From Phialocephala subalpina (Eukaryota; Ascomycota; Leotiomycetes; Helotiales; Mollisiaceae): a DNA stretch of 64,000 nucleotides. The DNA is taken from positions 113,148 through 177,147 of the forward strand of contig FJOG01000027.1 of assembly GCA_900073065.1 (NCBI GenBank), in the 5' to 3' direction. Shown here in pieces: positions 32,955 through 43,104 of this stretch; the first letter of the stretch is position 1; every line of letters begins with the position of its first letter. A model generated the notes under the pieces. It was given only the letters and a program-made list of their open reading frames with translations. It had not been told where the DNA came from and ran no database searches. The translations under genes were made by a program, and so were the position numbers.

Positions 32955-35469
32955 ATGCAACTCCGATGTCTTTCTCTCGTGGCACTCGCTTTGGGTGTAG
33001 CTGCTTCTCCTGTCGTTCCTCGATATGATCCTGCCACTGCTTGTGCAGTTGTCTCCAGCAGCGCATCAGCATTCCTGGCAGCCTCCCCAAAAGGTACACC
33101 AAGTCCCTCTCCTCGGCAAATCTTCAATCGTGTGCTAACTCCGACGAGCAACACCTACAATAGATGCTCAGTTAGGTTATGATTGCCTGACTTCGGTGCC
33201 GTTGCATGCAACCCAAGCCACGACCCTCGTGGAGGCCATGCTTCCATTCATCGAATGGCAAACTACCACCGCGTACTTGAAAGATCCGCCCGAAGGCTAC
33301 ACCGAACCAGCCGTAGACCTGAAGGCGGGGTTTGCAGCCGTTCTTGCAAACATTTCTTCGGGTGTATATGAGACTGAATACCAATTTCAAGCTTCGCTCT
33401 GGAAGGTGGTGAACTCAGCACACGATGGCCACTTCAGATTCTTGCCTGACCTTCTGTAAGCGATTTCACAAGTCGAAAGTGCTTTACTGAGAGAGATTCA
33501 GGTCAAAAGCTATCGGTTTCAGAAGACCTCTTCCATTGGTATCTGTTAGTTTCGATGAAGTCTCATCTCCAAAGGTGTATTCGTACCGGGATGTTCTGCT
33601 TTCGAGAAACTCGACGTTCGTACCTTCCGCACTCGCCACCATCAATGGAGAGGTTGCCTCCAAGTACATCGAGGACTTGTCCCAGCTTGGCGCATTGAAT
33701 GATCCAGATGCTCTGTATAACTCGATGTTCTTCAGCCCAGCATTTGCGGCGGAGTCAGCAGGTTGGCAAGGTACGAACTCCTTTTCGCTTGGATGAAATA
33801 TCAAGCTCACACATGATAGGCTACTTCGCGGGTTCGGGACGATTTGCATGGATTTATCCAGGTGCCAATACGACAATTACTTTTGAAAACGGCACAGATT
33901 TTGTTGTGCAGAACAAGGCAGCTGTCATTGGTAACTTTACCGGAGTTACAGATGGAAATTCGTTCTACCAGAAGTTTTGTGTCCCGACCACGACAGATGC
34001 GGTAGCTTCTGCCACAGCCACACCATCCAATACTACAACTTCAGCCACGCCTACAGCCTCGACCACCTCTTCGACGGTCGTCATCGCGACTGGCTACCCC
34101 CTGCCCGTTTTCATCACTCCCGACCAGCAAGTTGCGGGATATTACCTCTCCAACTCTAATGTTGCCGTCCTCGCGATGATCAGTTTTGAGCCAACCGTCC
34201 CTATTCAATGGCAACAAGTTGTAGATAAATTCCTGGCCGCGGCAAAGGCAGACGGAAAAGAAAAGCTCGTCATTGACTTGGCTGCGAATGGCGGTGGTTT
34301 CATCTTGCAGGGATACGACACTTTCCGTCAGCTCTTCCCACAGATTGTCCAGGATGGCAACACTCGATTTAGAGATACTCCTGAGCTCATGGCACTTGCA
34401 CAGACAATCTCGAGTGTTTTCCCTCCAGACTTCGATCCCTATACATCGAGCAGTGACTTAGGAGTAAGTTTGTGGGAGACAGTACCGAACTACAGATACG
34501 ATTATAACATCGACAACGAGCATTTCTCCAGCTACGATGAGAAGTTTGCTCCACACGAGTACTACGGCGATAATTTCACCAACATCATTCGATGGGATCT
34601 CAATGATAACTTGACGACCAGTAAGTCACTCCAAAAACCGTTCGCACATCACTTACAAGTTCCCAGTCAACGAAACCTACGGCATGGGTGAATGGATAAC
34701 AGGTTATGGACCACGAACAAACTTCACCCAACCATTCGCAGCTGAAGATATCGTCATGATCTATGACGGTTACTGCGCTTCAACATGTACCATTTTCAGC
34801 GAGTTCATGCGTATACAAGGTGGTGTGAAATCTATCGCTTTTGGAGGACGACCTAGTACGAACGGTTCAACGCCGATTATTCAAGCTGTTGGTGGAGTGA
34901 AGGGGACGAACAATTATGGGTACTCGTACATTACTGCTTTGGCGAGTGCAGCGCTTGAACTTAATGTTTCGGCTGCGGAGCAAACCGCACTTTTGACGCC
35001 TTTGACGAACATGCTGCCGTATGAGAGGAGTACGGGTGAGTATCCAAAATGAGTTCTGTGAGAAGGTGGAAGTTGACAAGTAACAGATACCTCCCTCAAT
35101 GTTCGCGATAACATCCTTCCATCCAATCTAGAGGACGGTACCCCATCCCAGTTCATCTACGAACCGGCGGACTGTAGATTGTTTTACACTCCGGCGATGA
35201 TGGCAAACGTGACAGCGATATGTAAGTCCCTTCAGATTGTCCGTTGAAACATGGAACACTGACCCAAGTTTTTAGGGGAAGCAGCTGCACTAGCTACCTG
35301 GGGAGGTGGGAAATGCAACGCCGGTGGCTTCCCGGCTTCGAACACAACCTACAAGAGGAGTGTGAAGAAGCACACGAAGAGAGAGATGGAGGTTGTGGAC
35401 CTAGGTTTTGAGACGCCGGAGAGGAGTGAGGCGTGGCGAGAGAAGTTCGTCATGAACTTCCCCAAGTAG
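32955..35469 (+). CDS. Secreted S41-family peptidase (UstP/CPAF-like)
   Basis: Seven exons (32955-33093, 33164-33455, 33502-33770, 33820-34620, 34667-35035, 35087-35221, 35276-35469) give 732 aa with consistent phase. It has a signal peptide (MQLRCLSLVALALGVAASPV). The N-terminal part contains a GHF-type segment (NSAHDGHFRFLPD) as in CPAF-like proteins. A Ser/Thr-rich linker (TATPSNTTTSATPTASTTSS) separates it from the protease core. The core has LVIDLAANGGG and the nucleophile region YDGYCASTCTIFSEFM, where Ser of the STC triplet is the likely catalytic serine, then GGRP. Fungal relatives include UstP of the Aspergillus ustiloxin pathway, but most members are plain secreted proteins. No RiPP precursor with repeated KR-bounded units was seen nearby. 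It is probably an extracellular serine protease; the substrate is unknown. Confidence 0.9.
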
Positions 35470-35779
35470 TTTCACATGAGAAACAAGACTCTCACCAAAA
35501 TAATACGTATAGATAAATTGAAGATCAATTTCATTCATGCCAGGACGTTGAACTGTGCTATGTCGATCGAAGGGTGCGATTTCATCGGTCGGCTCCCCCT
35601 GATTCGGCTATGAAATGCGGGGAAACTCTACCGAGGAATGAACTGACACCAATTTCATAATCGCCAGCTTTTCAGACCTTTGCAGCTCAAATCGCTATCA
35701 AACTCCTTTCGAATCCAGCCGCAAATGTTCTTAATAATCTCCTTTCCAAATTTCAAAAAGTTCCAGAGTTCTCATTAGA
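35470..35779. other. Intergenic region upstream of crotonase
   Basis: Short promoter region; no other signal recognised. Confidence 0.55.
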
Positions 35780-36873
35780 ATGTCACCCTTTACCCCGCCA
35801 TCCTCGTATTCCGACCCCGCACTTGGCTTCTCCCAAATCAAACTCTCTCACCACCCATCAACGTCAAAAGCCATTACCCCAGTAGTCATCCTCACGATCT
35901 CTAGGATAGAAAAGAACAATGCATTCACTTCGGTGATGGAAAATGACATGGTCCGAGCATTCGATATGCTTGACCAAGATGACCGAGTGAAAGTCATTGT
36001 TGTCACTGGCGAGGGGAAGAACTTTTGCGCAGGCACAGATCTTGAGATTGGGTTGGAGAGGACGTTAGGCGTTAGTGCAAAGGAGCATAGAGATGGGTGT
36101 GTAGATGCTCACACCGAGATCTCAAGCTAGAATCGGGAGCTGATTTTGCACAGAGGAGGCAGAACCGCCCTCGCAATTCACCGCTGTCGGAAACCTACCA
36201 TCGCAGCAATTCAAGGACCAGCAATTGGTGTAAGTTCTAGACTTTCCTCCGGTTTAGTTCTATGATGGTGAAATTGAACAGATAGGTATCACGATGACTC
36301 TACCAATGGCAATTCGAGTTGCATGGGAAGGCGCGAAGGTCGGCTTCGTCTTTTCGCAACGCGGAGTAGTCATGGAAGCTACCTCCTCCTTCTTCCTTCC
36401 TCGACTGATCGGACATTCACGTGCCATGTAACTCTCGAAGTCTAACTTCCATACAATCGCTGATCAAACTTAGATACCTGACAACCACTGGCTCCGTGAT
36501 CCCCGCCTCATCACATCATTTCGGAGACCTCTTCCACGCCCTTCTTCCATCGCCTGAAGATGTGGTACCTCATGCCCTCGCCCTTGCTGAACAAATAGCT
36601 TCTCAAACATCAACAGTGAGTACGTACCTGATGCGAGAGATGATGTGGAGGAATCCAGGAAGTGCAGAGGGTACGCACTTGCTTGACTCGGAAATCATGT
36701 GGGAACTTTATGATACTGAGGATAAGAAAGAAGGAGTGAAGGCATTCTTGGAGAAGAGGAATCCGGTTATGAAGGGGAAGTTGAGGGAGGGTATGCCGAG
36801 GAATGTGCCGTGGTGGGAACCGATTAATGTTATGCCGAGGAGTGGAGTTAGGGATGGGAAGTCGAGACTTTGA
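35780..36873 (+). CDS. Enoyl-CoA hydratase/isomerase family protein (crotonase fold)
   Basis: Exons 35780-36096, 36154-36229, 36282-36427 and 36474-36873 give 312 aa. Crotonase signatures are visible: [16 protein letters not shown] (L.RP...NA), [17 protein letters not shown] (oxyanion-hole loop G..FCAG.DL), [21 protein letters not shown] (KP.IAA..G.A.G.G, second oxyanion segment), and [25 protein letters not shown]. It acts on an acyl-CoA thioester, adding water or shifting a double bond. The place where hydratases carry catalytic Glu reads [10 protein letters not shown] and keeps an E. There is no clear C-terminal peroxisomal signal (it ends KSRL, which is close to SRL; a PTS1-like ending is therefore possible). 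Introns are 46-57 bp. Confidence 0.9.
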
Positions 36874-37024
36874 GGGTTTCTCACTGAGCAATTAAGAAAG
36901 ATATTGCAATGAGTTCTAATTGAGTGTTCCCTCCCCAGAGACCATTTTTAAATCTCCGCTCCACTCCCAAGCCTCAGCGATTCTTCTCCTCTTGAATATT
37001 GATTGACATTCAACTTAGAGATGT

Positions 37025-37411
37025 TCAAATTCGAGTCAATCTCCCTACAGCAGACATCGCATTTCGAATAACAGGAGCTTCATCAGCAGGCCGAGAGCTT
37101 GATGATACCCCTGTTTCCGAAGTTGGCGTTGATATCTCCTCCACGTAAGCTCCTGGTAACCATCCCAGTTTACCCCCAAACCTCACCAACCACCAGCCTG
37201 CTCATATTTAGTCAACCAGTAAGCTGGGTCACAATAGAAGTTTCAGCTTACCGCTCTCAGTTTTCTCGATAACCTCTATCACGTCCCCTTCCTTTACTGT
37301 GGCTTCATGTTCATTCTGGCCCGTGAAATCGTACATGGCGCGATATTGAACGGCCGTGGTTGTGGCTGGCGGTGGTAAATCATCGCCGGGTGAGGAAGTA
37401 GAGTGGGGCAT
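37025..37411 (-). CDS. Small single-SH3-domain protein
   Basis: Two exons on the minus strand (37411-37252 and 37197-37025, intron 54 bp with GTAAGC...GCAG) encode only 110 aa. A proline stretch (PGDDLPPPATTT) precedes one complete SH3 domain: YRAMYDFTGQNEHEATVKEG (ALYDF motif), DVIEVIEKTESG, WWL (the signature WW), GWLPGAYVEEI (G-W-P..Y). The tail is Ser-rich. SH3 domains bind proline-rich peptides, and here nothing else is attached. The layout resembles the C-terminal SH3 tail of class I myosins or of p47phox-like adaptors, so it may be a fragment copy of a larger gene or a genuine small adaptor. The second exon is only found by splicing, since the unspliced frame ends after ESGKLKLLL. Confidence 0.7.
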
Positions 37412-38143
37412 GGTTTTTGCTTGAAGGCGATGCTCTCGGTTTAGAAACTCTATTTTAAGGGAAGTAATTGATTGTGTCAACCTGATCAAACAAGTGGAGC
37501 AAACAATGAAGAGAGAATAATTTTAGGCAGCAATTTCGGTGTCAGCTTACTTAGAGATCTGGAACGCACGTGTTATTTTGCACTTTCTCAGCATTGAAGA
37601 CTTTCCACAATGTATGTAGGTACTGTCAAGCCTCTCACATCATCTAGAGAATGGAACATATACATCAGCATATTTGAATTTCAGGGAGAGGTCCAAATGT
37701 CGAGTGGATTCGCTTCTTTGGCCACTTACAGTAGAATAGGGGTTGCGTTCGGTTAAAATTCAGGGCGCCCAGTGTTAAAACCAAAACATTACAAATGTTA
37801 CTAATCGCAAGATTCAGCTTTCAACGCAAGTATCGGAGGCTTCACATGCGGCACAAAGCAGTTTGATAGTACTTACTGCTAAGAATTGATTGAACAAAGT
37901 TCAAATTGGAGAGTCCCAACTAACCATCCATGGCCGTTTGCTTGGATATCTGGACGGGGACCCCACAGCATCAAGGTACTCGACAAAGCTACCCGAAATT
38001 CTTTGCCGCGAGGCGTCAGAGTTCAGGCACCAGTTAATTTGAAACATAATCATGCAGGATATTTGCCTACGGCAAACGCCTCCTCGTATTCGCTCCGATG
38101 TATCGGTTAAGGTCAGCTCAAAAGAAACGATGATCCCAATGAG
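37412..38143. other. Intergenic region upstream of polyol dehydrogenase
   Basis: No gene recognised. The proximal promoter (from 38144) holds the repeated CGGTTCCG motif described separately. Confidence 0.5.
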
Positions 38144-38176
38144 CGGTTCCGATCCGTAGCGTGGTTTGCGGTTCCG
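38144..38176 (+). promoter_or_regulatory. Two direct CGGTTCCG sites upstream of the dehydrogenase
   Basis: CGGTTCCG occurs at 38144-38151 and 38169-38176, 25 bp apart, about 185-215 bp before the ATG. A related CGGAACGG lies at 38233-38240. CGG triplets in direct or inverted order are the usual targets of Zn2Cys6 regulators. The same 8-mer forms a palindrome between the nearby regulator and transporter genes (42675-42693). Confidence 0.5.
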
Positions 38177-38206
38177 AATCTAGTTCCTGCATTGACATCC
38201 CCACGA

Positions 38207-38222
38207 CCCCAGCTGGGCGGGG
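38207..38222. promoter_or_regulatory. Possible CreA carbon-repression sites
   Basis: CCCCAG (38207-38212, CTGGGG on the minus strand) and GCGGGG (38217-38222) both fit the CreA consensus SYGGRG and lie 5 bp apart, about 140-150 bp before the ATG. Paired sites are typical of CreA-repressed promoters. Short motifs like these also occur by chance. Confidence 0.3.
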
Positions 38223-38359
38223 GCTTGCATATCGGAACGGCGTTTGAAGATGGCAGTTAGGAAAGAAGGCGTTTTCCATATTTTGTGATTATTGTCTCTA
38301 TCATTTCACGCCTCGAAAGACAAGTACTCTGACTTATTCAATCAAAAATCTCATCCATC

Positions 38360-39628
38360 ATGCCTAACGCCATTGATAGCAGCGCTGTTCTTGCGCAACA
38401 AACGCCTGCTCTGCCGCCGAAGACTTTGACGAAGCGTGTCGAATTGAACGGCGACGCAACTCATGTATCTGAGGTACGTTCCCATGATTGGTGAGGCTGG
38501 TAGGGGCGGTGCTGACTATCTACAGGAAAACCAAGTTTTCGTCCTTCGACAAAAAGGGGAATTTTTCTATGAGACCAGACGGACGCCAGAGCTACCCACG
38601 AGCAAACATGTACTTGTCAAAGTCCTAGCAACTGGAATTTGCGGCAGTGATGTACACGTTCCACCTCCAATCCTTTTGAGTTTCACTAACACCATATATA
38701 GGTCCATTATTGGAAACATGGCGAGATTGGACCCTTTGTAGTTCGCGAACCACTGGTCCTCGGCCACGAATCTGCAGGCATTGTCGTGAAATGCGGGAGC
38801 GAAGCCAGAACCCTCAAGACCGGAGATCGAGTTGCCATCGAACCAGGCGTGCCTTGTCGCACATGCGCATTCTGTCGGGGAGGAAAATACAATCTCTGCG
38901 ACGAGATGCGCTTCGCAGCCACTCCCCCTATCGACGGTACGCTCGCAACGTACTATACCGTACCAGAAGACTTCTGCTTTGGCCTTCCGGAGCATATCTC
39001 GATTGAAGAGGGGGCGTTGGTGGAGCCGCTGAGCATCGCTGTACACTGCACGAAACTTGCAAATATTACAATGGGTCAAACGGTGCTGGTGATGGGAGCC
39101 GGTCCAATTGGTTTGTTGTGCTGTGCTGTTGCAAAAGCCTTTGGCGCATCGGTGGTGATTGCGACAGACATCGTGGACACTCGGCTGGAGTTCGCCCAGA
39201 GATATGCAGCGACTCACACATACAAGATGCAGTCATGGTCTGCGGAAAAGAACTCGGAGAGCATTCTGTCTAAAGGCGGTATTCCAGCGGGTGCGGATGT
39301 GGTCATCGATGCAACTGGAGTCGAGAGTTGTATTGCCTCCGGGGTGTTCGCTTTGAAGAAAGGTGGCACCTTCATCCAAGCCGGTCTTGGAGCTTCGAAT
39401 ATCGTGTTTCCCGTTGGTGAGCTATGTTCCAAGGAGGGAATATACAAGACAAGTTTCAGATATGGTCCAGGCGACTATGCACTCGCAATTGAGCTCCTCG
39501 AGTCCAAAAGGGTGGATGTGAAGGCGCTTATCACCCACTCGTACGAGTTTGAGAGCGCAGAGCAAGCCTTTGCTGAGACTGGGAAGAACGGAGGCATTAA
39601 AAGCATTATATATGGTCCTCGGAAGTGA
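38360..39628 (+). CDS. Zinc-dependent polyol dehydrogenase (xylitol/sorbitol/L-arabitol type)
   Basis: Exons 38360-38473, 38526-38651 and 38702-39628 give 388 aa. It is a medium-chain dehydrogenase oxidising a sugar alcohol to a ketose with NAD+. Catalytic zinc ligands are seen in TGICGSDVHYWKHG (Cys) and VLGHESAG (His-Glu), plus the EPLS segment near residue 180. The structural zinc site has four cysteines in VPCRTCAFCRGGKYNLC. The Rossmann loop is VMGAGPIGLL, and the acidic residue in ATDIVDTRL favours NAD over NADP. The D-xylulose reductase, L-arabitol 4-dehydrogenase and sorbitol dehydrogenase groups share these features and cannot be separated by eye. It ends 55 bp from the convergent Zn2Cys6 regulator. 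Two CGGTTCCG sites and CreA-like sites lie in its promoter, suggesting substrate induction and glucose repression. Confidence 0.92.
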
Positions 39629-39683
39629 AGCGACGGACTTGGAGGGATGTGGAGGGGGCGTTTGAAGTAGACGGGTCTAGAGC

Positions 39684-42273
39684 TCAATGGTTGAAGTCTT
39701 CCACATTCCATAACCAGAACTGACCAAGGTCCTCGACTCGAGTGAAGTTGCTGTCATTAAATCCCATATCATTGGATCCGAAACCGATCGGGTTCATCCC
39801 CGCTTCAGCTGGCATATATTCTCCGTAATCATGGCGCGTCGTAGGATCGCTTTCTATGCCACCTGGATATCGTAGAATACTACTGTCTTGGAACACTGTG
39901 ACTGTTAAGGCCGTCATTGGTAGGGTGCCTATACTGGAGTTACTTACCTTGCTGAAGAGTCCTCAAACTTTGCTTGAAATGAGAACCTCCAGGTTGTGAT
40001 CCTTCGTCAAGAGTAGTGCCCAAGCCGGATGAATATGTTTGAGGCTGCAATTCCCGTTCGTTTGCTGGCACCTCTCCTTGAATGTGGCGACTTTGAACTT
40101 GTTGCTGGTCATTTTCAGGCCCGCTCAATGTGTTCTCTTCACCTGTACCATGATCTCGAAGCATCTCTTCCATCTCCTTCTTCAATATGAGTTGTACCAG
40201 ATCCTCCAGAATCGTGCTGCATTGCATGGATAACGATGCGTAATTTGAAAGTGCCTTTTGCATTTGCAGTGTTCGTCTCATTCCCCTTTTTGCTTCCTGG
40301 GCAGTATCGGAGAGGGTGTCCGAAAGCGCGCAAATGAACAGGACGACCGAGGCAGTAAACAAGTTCATTCCCAAAAATGCCACCAGATGTGTTGTACGGG
40401 CCAGGGCGAAGATATTTTGTTTTCGTTGAAGGTTTGAAATTCGAAGAGCTGATCTCAAACATCGTTTGAAGCTCGTTTCTTGCATGTCGTCTGAGAACTG
40501 TGATTGTGGGGACATTGCCTGCACTGCTGCACGTCCGTACCCTCGACGAGCCAACATCGGACGATGCAGCACTATCATTAGATTATCATAAGTCAGTTGC
40601 AACGACATCGCCTGCAAACTGTGCATTTTCTCTTCAACCGTTGAATAAGCCGTCAGATCGTTGAGCTGATCGAATACCAAGTGCGGAGGCAAATCGTTTT
40701 GCCACTCTAACAATGCTTGGTTGGCTGTAGCCACCATTTCTGGTAATCTTGAACCCTCAGTGTCATGTGAGCTGCGCATACCATAGATATCTTCGAGCAA
40801 CGGAGATGCTATTCTGTAGACCAGATTCAGTCGATATTGGTATGTCGACAAACATACCTGTGTCGCCTGCAATAGTGGATCGAAATGAATATTTTCTATA
40901 ATTTCAGAAGGCATTCTCACGTTGCAGTCCTTATCATTGATTCCGAAAGGTCTCCCGTAAGTGATGGTAGCAAATCTGTGTCAATAGTCAGTCTTTCTCC
41001 AGAATTCGTAATGGGAAGTTCAACCTGTCCCATGTATACATTGTCCACCAGACTCTCTTTCGCTCTTCACTATCCTCAAAAGACAATCGTGCTTCCGAGT
41101 CACGGTGCAACTCCATAGCCTGAGCAGTTTTTGTTGCCGCTCCTAGAATTGAGAACGACGAGCGTGGACGGCCGTGGTAGAGATAGAAAGATCCAAGAAG
41201 GGCGCAGAGCTGAATGAATTCCAAACAGTCCTCGTCCATGAGGTCCATAAAATCGCGTTGCACAACTCTTAACATCTGACTTCGTAAAGCCTCCATGTCA
41301 TTTGCATTGAGACCAAGATCTCCAGTCCTGTTTTTGGGGGTATACCAACAACCCATAATGAGAACTATGAGTAGTAAGAGTAGAAATCCGTGATCACTTC
41401 GGCTGGCCAATCCACTCCCTACAATCGCGTTGTATCGAGCTCTGAACTTGGGTTCGTATACCACCAGAGAAAACCAGTGGACAGTGGAAAAGTAGGTCTC
41501 CAAGAGCTTGTTACAGATTTCATACGTTGGCAATTCAATCCCAATGATCTCTGAGACCGGAATCAGTGGAGCGGGGGGATTTGAACTGTTCGTCCCGTTG
41601 GTATTCCGATTTCCCCCACCTGGAATTGCAAAGGTTGCTCGGTCTTTGAACGCTGGTGACTCTTGAAACTTGAAAATCTGCTCACCGTCAGCCAGTGTTG
41701 GAAATATGTGATGGTTATGTTTCGGTACCTTTCGAGTGATCGCTAGTGCCGAGTCTGCGTTAAACTCGGGTAGATCTGAGCTCCCTCGTTTTAATTGGGC
41801 TTGAGAAGATGGCTGTATATCGTGGGAACCTGCTACTGACGCTTTCGACGTGTTCCATCTCACCTCACCATGCTCAAATTCATCATGACTTGAGGTATTG
41901 GTACACGGCGTCGATACACTCTGCCGTTCCGGTGCTTGCGAAGGTGCAGCCGCCTGCCACTTCGTTGGGGCGGCAGGAGAGACTGAAGTGTTGTCTTTCC
42001 GTAGTCGTGGTTTCCTGAATGCGAACGCGATTTAGTTTCATGCTCGAGATGTAGAAAGTGAGTGTTACTTTGCAATTGGTAACATGTCCGTGGTACACTC
42101 TTCTCGTGCATGTACACAATGCCGACATGGGCGTTCGAGGTCGCACTGCGTGACTAGAATTAGCATTTCAGATGCTTTCGTGCTGGCATTGAGGCGCTAA
42201 CTCGTTGCTTCTGTCTCTTGCACCTATTGCAAGCCTTGCTCACACGTGTTGGAAGCCTGTCTCCCCGGATCAT
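39684..42273 (-). CDS. Zn2Cys6 transcription factor with fungal_trans domain
   Basis: Exons (minus) 42273-42202, 42145-42069, 42014-41025, 40975-39948 and 39895-39684 give 768 aa. The Zn2Cys6 cluster is assembled only after splicing of the first intron and has the exact spacing C-x2-C-x6-C-x5-C-x2-C-x6-C, with KACNRCKRQKQR before the junction and CDLERPCRHCVHAREEC after it. The fungal_trans domain follows (about 190-450), with ETYFSTVHWFSLVVYEPKF, GCWYTPKNRT, ALLGSFYLYHGRP and KRVWWTMYTWDR. The C-terminus is Gln/Ser-rich with a short acidic-aromatic end that could activate transcription. Position between a polyol dehydrogenase (convergent) and a sugar transporter (divergent) suggests it is the pathway regulator; the CGG-rich palindrome in its own upstream region may be its operator. 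Confidence 0.92.
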
Positions 42274-42674
42274 GGTTCGTAGCGTGGAGTATAGAATTTT
42301 GGAGAGGTGAACTCGAAAGGGCGGGGTTCGGCAACGGCAAAATAATGATGCGGTGGAGAGCACGAGACTGCTATTTCCCCCATCCTATGTTTCGGCCGAC
42401 TCGTTTTAATGTTTGTTCTCACGTGGATTGAGAAAGGCGTCAAGTCAGCCTTAATCATGAAAAAAACATGGCAGGAGCTTTTTGCCATGTTGGAGCCTGG
42501 CCCACGTGACACCATTTGTGCGGGATTGAGGCTTTGCCAAGTACGGAAGACTTAAACTCAATAATTAGTTTAATGTTTGACTGTTAGACTTCCATCGGTA
42601 TTCTCCCAAGTTCACACCCTTGTTGACTAAGCGGGGTTTGACGGGGCTCCTGGGCATGAAACATGGAGGAACAC

Positions 42675-42693
42675 CGGTTCCGATACGGAACCG
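42675..42693. promoter_or_regulatory. Palindromic CGGTTCCG-N3-CGGAACCG, candidate operator
   Basis: A perfect 8+3+8 inverted repeat, and the flanks (AACAC / ATGTT) extend the symmetry at 4 of 5 further positions. Inverted CGG/CCG triplets are the classical target of dimeric Zn2Cys6 proteins. It sits about 400 bp from each of the two divergent start codons, and half-sites recur before the dehydrogenase at 38144 and 38169. Confidence 0.55.
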
Positions 42694-42988
42694 ATGTTGG
42701 CCTTCGCGAAGCAATTTCGAACCAGCCACACAGCCAATAGTTGAACCTAGAGCTTCCACAGTTTCCCGATCTCACTGCGACTCAAGGACGTGCACAACAG
42801 CCCATGGCTCCTCTCCTACTGGTATACTCGGAACCGACATGGTCACGATCGATTCAATGGCTGGTAGCAAGCTTAGCCCTGCCAGGTTTGTTCTCCCCAA
42901 GATTCTCCATCCTTTCTCCACATTGGTCTAAGGAAATGACTTTTAACTTTCCCCAGTCCCCATCATGATCGGGGGAGGGCAAAAGGAG

Positions 42989-42995
42989 TATAAAG
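42989..42995 (+). promoter_or_regulatory. TATA box of MFS sugar transporter
   Basis: TATAAAG lies 116 bp before the transporter ATG, followed by a CT-rich leader, as in highly expressed fungal genes. Confidence 0.45.
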
Positions 42996-43104
42996 GAGTT
43001 CATACCTCCTTCTCTCCAAAGCTTTCTCTATCCAGACAACCTTCAGATTGATCATCAATCACTGGTCTCGAAAATACTTTTTACACCTTTACACGTCCTT
43101 CAAC

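Larger units (their letters stand above)
42274..43104. other. Divergent intergenic region between regulator and transporter
   Basis: About 830 bp serving both the Zn2Cys6 regulator (minus) and the MFS transporter (plus). It contains the CGGTTCCG palindrome at 42675-42693 and a TATA box near 42989. No credible gene is present; overlapping open frames here lack similarity. Confidence 0.6.

Noticed and set aside
32955..36873. Idea that the UstP-like S41 peptidase marks a fungal RiPP cluster
   Set aside because: No precursor with repeated Kex2-bounded core peptides and no DUF3328-type oxidase was seen in the flanking 10 kb, so the peptidase alone does not support this.
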